From Candidatus Chloroploca mongolica (GTDB lineage Bacteria > Chloroflexota > Chloroflexia > Chloroflexales > Chloroflexaceae), in the NCBI RefSeq assembly GCF_004762035.2, contig NZ_SIJK02000012.1, forward strand, positions 62,001-126,000: DNA of 64,000 nt. The letters are read 5' to 3'. The translations under genes and the position numbers were made by a program. The notes beneath the pieces are model-generated. The model was not told the origin of the DNA and made no database searches. It saw nothing but the letters and a program-made list of their open reading frames with translations. Numbering within the stretch: position 1 is the stretch's first letter; each line of letters opens with the position of its first letter. Positions 63,175-64,000 of this stretch are shown in pieces.

Positions 63175-64000
63175 ATGAACGAATTGATCAGGTTGCGCGA
63201 GGCGGCTCTCGGGCTCGTGAATATCGGGCGTGGGAAGGACGTGTTGAATGAGGGAACCGTTGATGCGGAAACGATTCCCATTCACGCCATCCCAGGTGCC
63301 ATGGTGCGGGCTTTGCTCATGCTCAAAACGGCCGCAATCAGTGATGAGGGAACGAAGGTTGCGTATGACACATTACGTAAGAGCGAGGCATATCGCGAAT
63401 TGCGCAACCTGACGCCACATCTGCGTCGGCTGAGGCCAGAAGACCTGCCAGGCCGAACCGAGCGTCTCGCTTTTTGGATCAACCTCTACAACACGCTTGT
63501 TCTCGATGCCGTGATCAGCTATGACATTCAGCGCAGTGTGAACGAGCGCCTGGGGGGGCTCGGTTTCTTTCGGCGAGCAGCGTACAATGTGGGCGGCCTG
63601 CGCTTCAGTGCCGACGATATTGAACATGGCATCTTGCGTGCCAATGACTCACACCCCTTCTTGCCAGGGCACCAGTTTGCCCAGGGCGATCCACGGTTGG
63701 CCTGGATGATGGAGAGCCGCGACCCACGGATCCATTTTGCACTCAACTGCGCGAGCCGCTCGTGCCCACCGATTGCCGCATACCGTGCCGATCAGATCGA
63801 TGCGCAACTGGAACAAGCAGTGCGCAACTTTGTTGATGCCGAGACCAGCGTGGATGCAGCGGAAGGAACGTTGCAGCTTTCAAGCATTTTCAACTGGTTT
63901 CGGGACGATTTTGGTGGCCTGGACGGGGTCGTCGCCTTTGTACGGCGCTATCTCCCGCACGATGAGCGACGGACATGGTTAGAGACCAGGCAAGAAATTG
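63175..64000 (+). CDS. DUF547 family protein, 3' end outside window
   Basis: The frame starts at ATG 63175, with AAAGGAG at good spacing, and stays open to the window end, giving ~275 residues so far. It contains LAFWINLYNTLVLDAVI and ALNCASRSCPPI, the core of DUF547, a papain-like-fold family of unknown activity, with conserved Asn, His and Cys residues. It starts 17 nt after the oxidoreductase gene and is probably in the same operon. Confidence 0.8.
   Translation, partial: MNELIRLREAALGLVNIGRGKDVLNEGTVDAETIPIHAIPGAMVRALLMLKTAAISDEGTKVAYDTLRKSEAYRELRNLTPHLRRLRPEDLPGRTERLAFWINLYNTLVLDAVISYDIQRSVNERLGGLGFFRRAAYNVGGLRFSADDIEHGILRANDSHPFLPGHQFAQGDPRLAWMMESRDPRIHFALNCASRSCPPIAAYRADQIDAQLEQAVRNFVDAETSVDAAEGTLQLSSIFNWFRDDFGGLDGVVAFVRRYLPHDERRTWLETRQEI

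Overview
The window looks like chromosomal DNA of a filamentous bacterium of the Chloroflexota, probably order Chloroflexales. This is inferred from the gene families: a split methylmalonyl-CoA mutase B12 subunit with a MeaB GTPase and an epimerase, a PhaC/short PhaE/PhaB polyester locus, a complete F-type ATP synthase operon, many two-component systems, and UGG-type (TGGTATACT) promoters. GC is in the mid-50s percent by eye. No database search was run, so the taxon is an inference and not a measurement. Almost all sequence is coding and genes are packed in short operons. Many units end in long perfect inverted repeats with tiny loops.

Layout. 1-7019: end of a histidine kinase and an alpha/beta hydrolase, convergent with the leftward operon tig-clpP-clpX-response regulator-upp-GlcNAc-1-P transferase. 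7264-8990: secreted HExxH protein and a DUF429 protein. 9072-12428: leftward branched-chain 2-oxoacid dehydrogenase operon (E1alpha-E1beta-E2), with a candidate attenuator in its leader. 12714-14260: membrane zinc peptidase with two tiny membrane proteins and a CoA-binding protein. 14344-21490: the atp operon (a-c-b-delta-alpha-gamma-beta-epsilon) with its promoter and intercistronic hairpins. 21708-23470: mreB and a methyltransferase. 23461-26509: two-component system divergent from a lipoprotein esterase, with 11-bp repeated operator-like sites between them. 26548-30982: rubrerythrin-like/DinB fusion, methylmalonyl-CoA epimerase, GAF/PAS kinase and phosphoesterase. 31185-38225: ParB-like protein, GT39-like membrane protein, AlkZ-like glycosylase, lipoate ligase and MurJ-like flippase. 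38318-40883: polyhydroxyalkanoate genes. 41029-45657: M3 peptidase, orphan-looking kinase, MeaB and the B12 subunit. 45935-46100: tRNA-Glu and tRNA-Asp.

The most unusual region is 46144-54458. It is a leftward operon resembling a reduced type VII (WXG100/ESX) secretion locus: a 93-aa WXG100 protein, a possible EspG-like protein, a 608-aa lipase-like candidate effector with a Pro/Thr/Val repeat tail, a second WXG-motif protein with a charged tail, a 1337-aa EccC/EssC-type ATPase with three P-loop domains, and a YukD-like/FHA fusion. None of the known membrane-channel partners (EssA, EssB, EccB, EccD, EccE) is recognisable beside it.

54562-64000 holds small and medium membrane proteins, a DUF4397 surface protein with a sortase-like C terminus, nadD-rsmG, a proline-rich lipoprotein, PspA, a zinc-ribbon protein, a CrtI/CrtISO-type oxidoreductase and the start of a DUF547 protein. 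No insertion sequence, prophage, CRISPR array or rRNA gene was seen.
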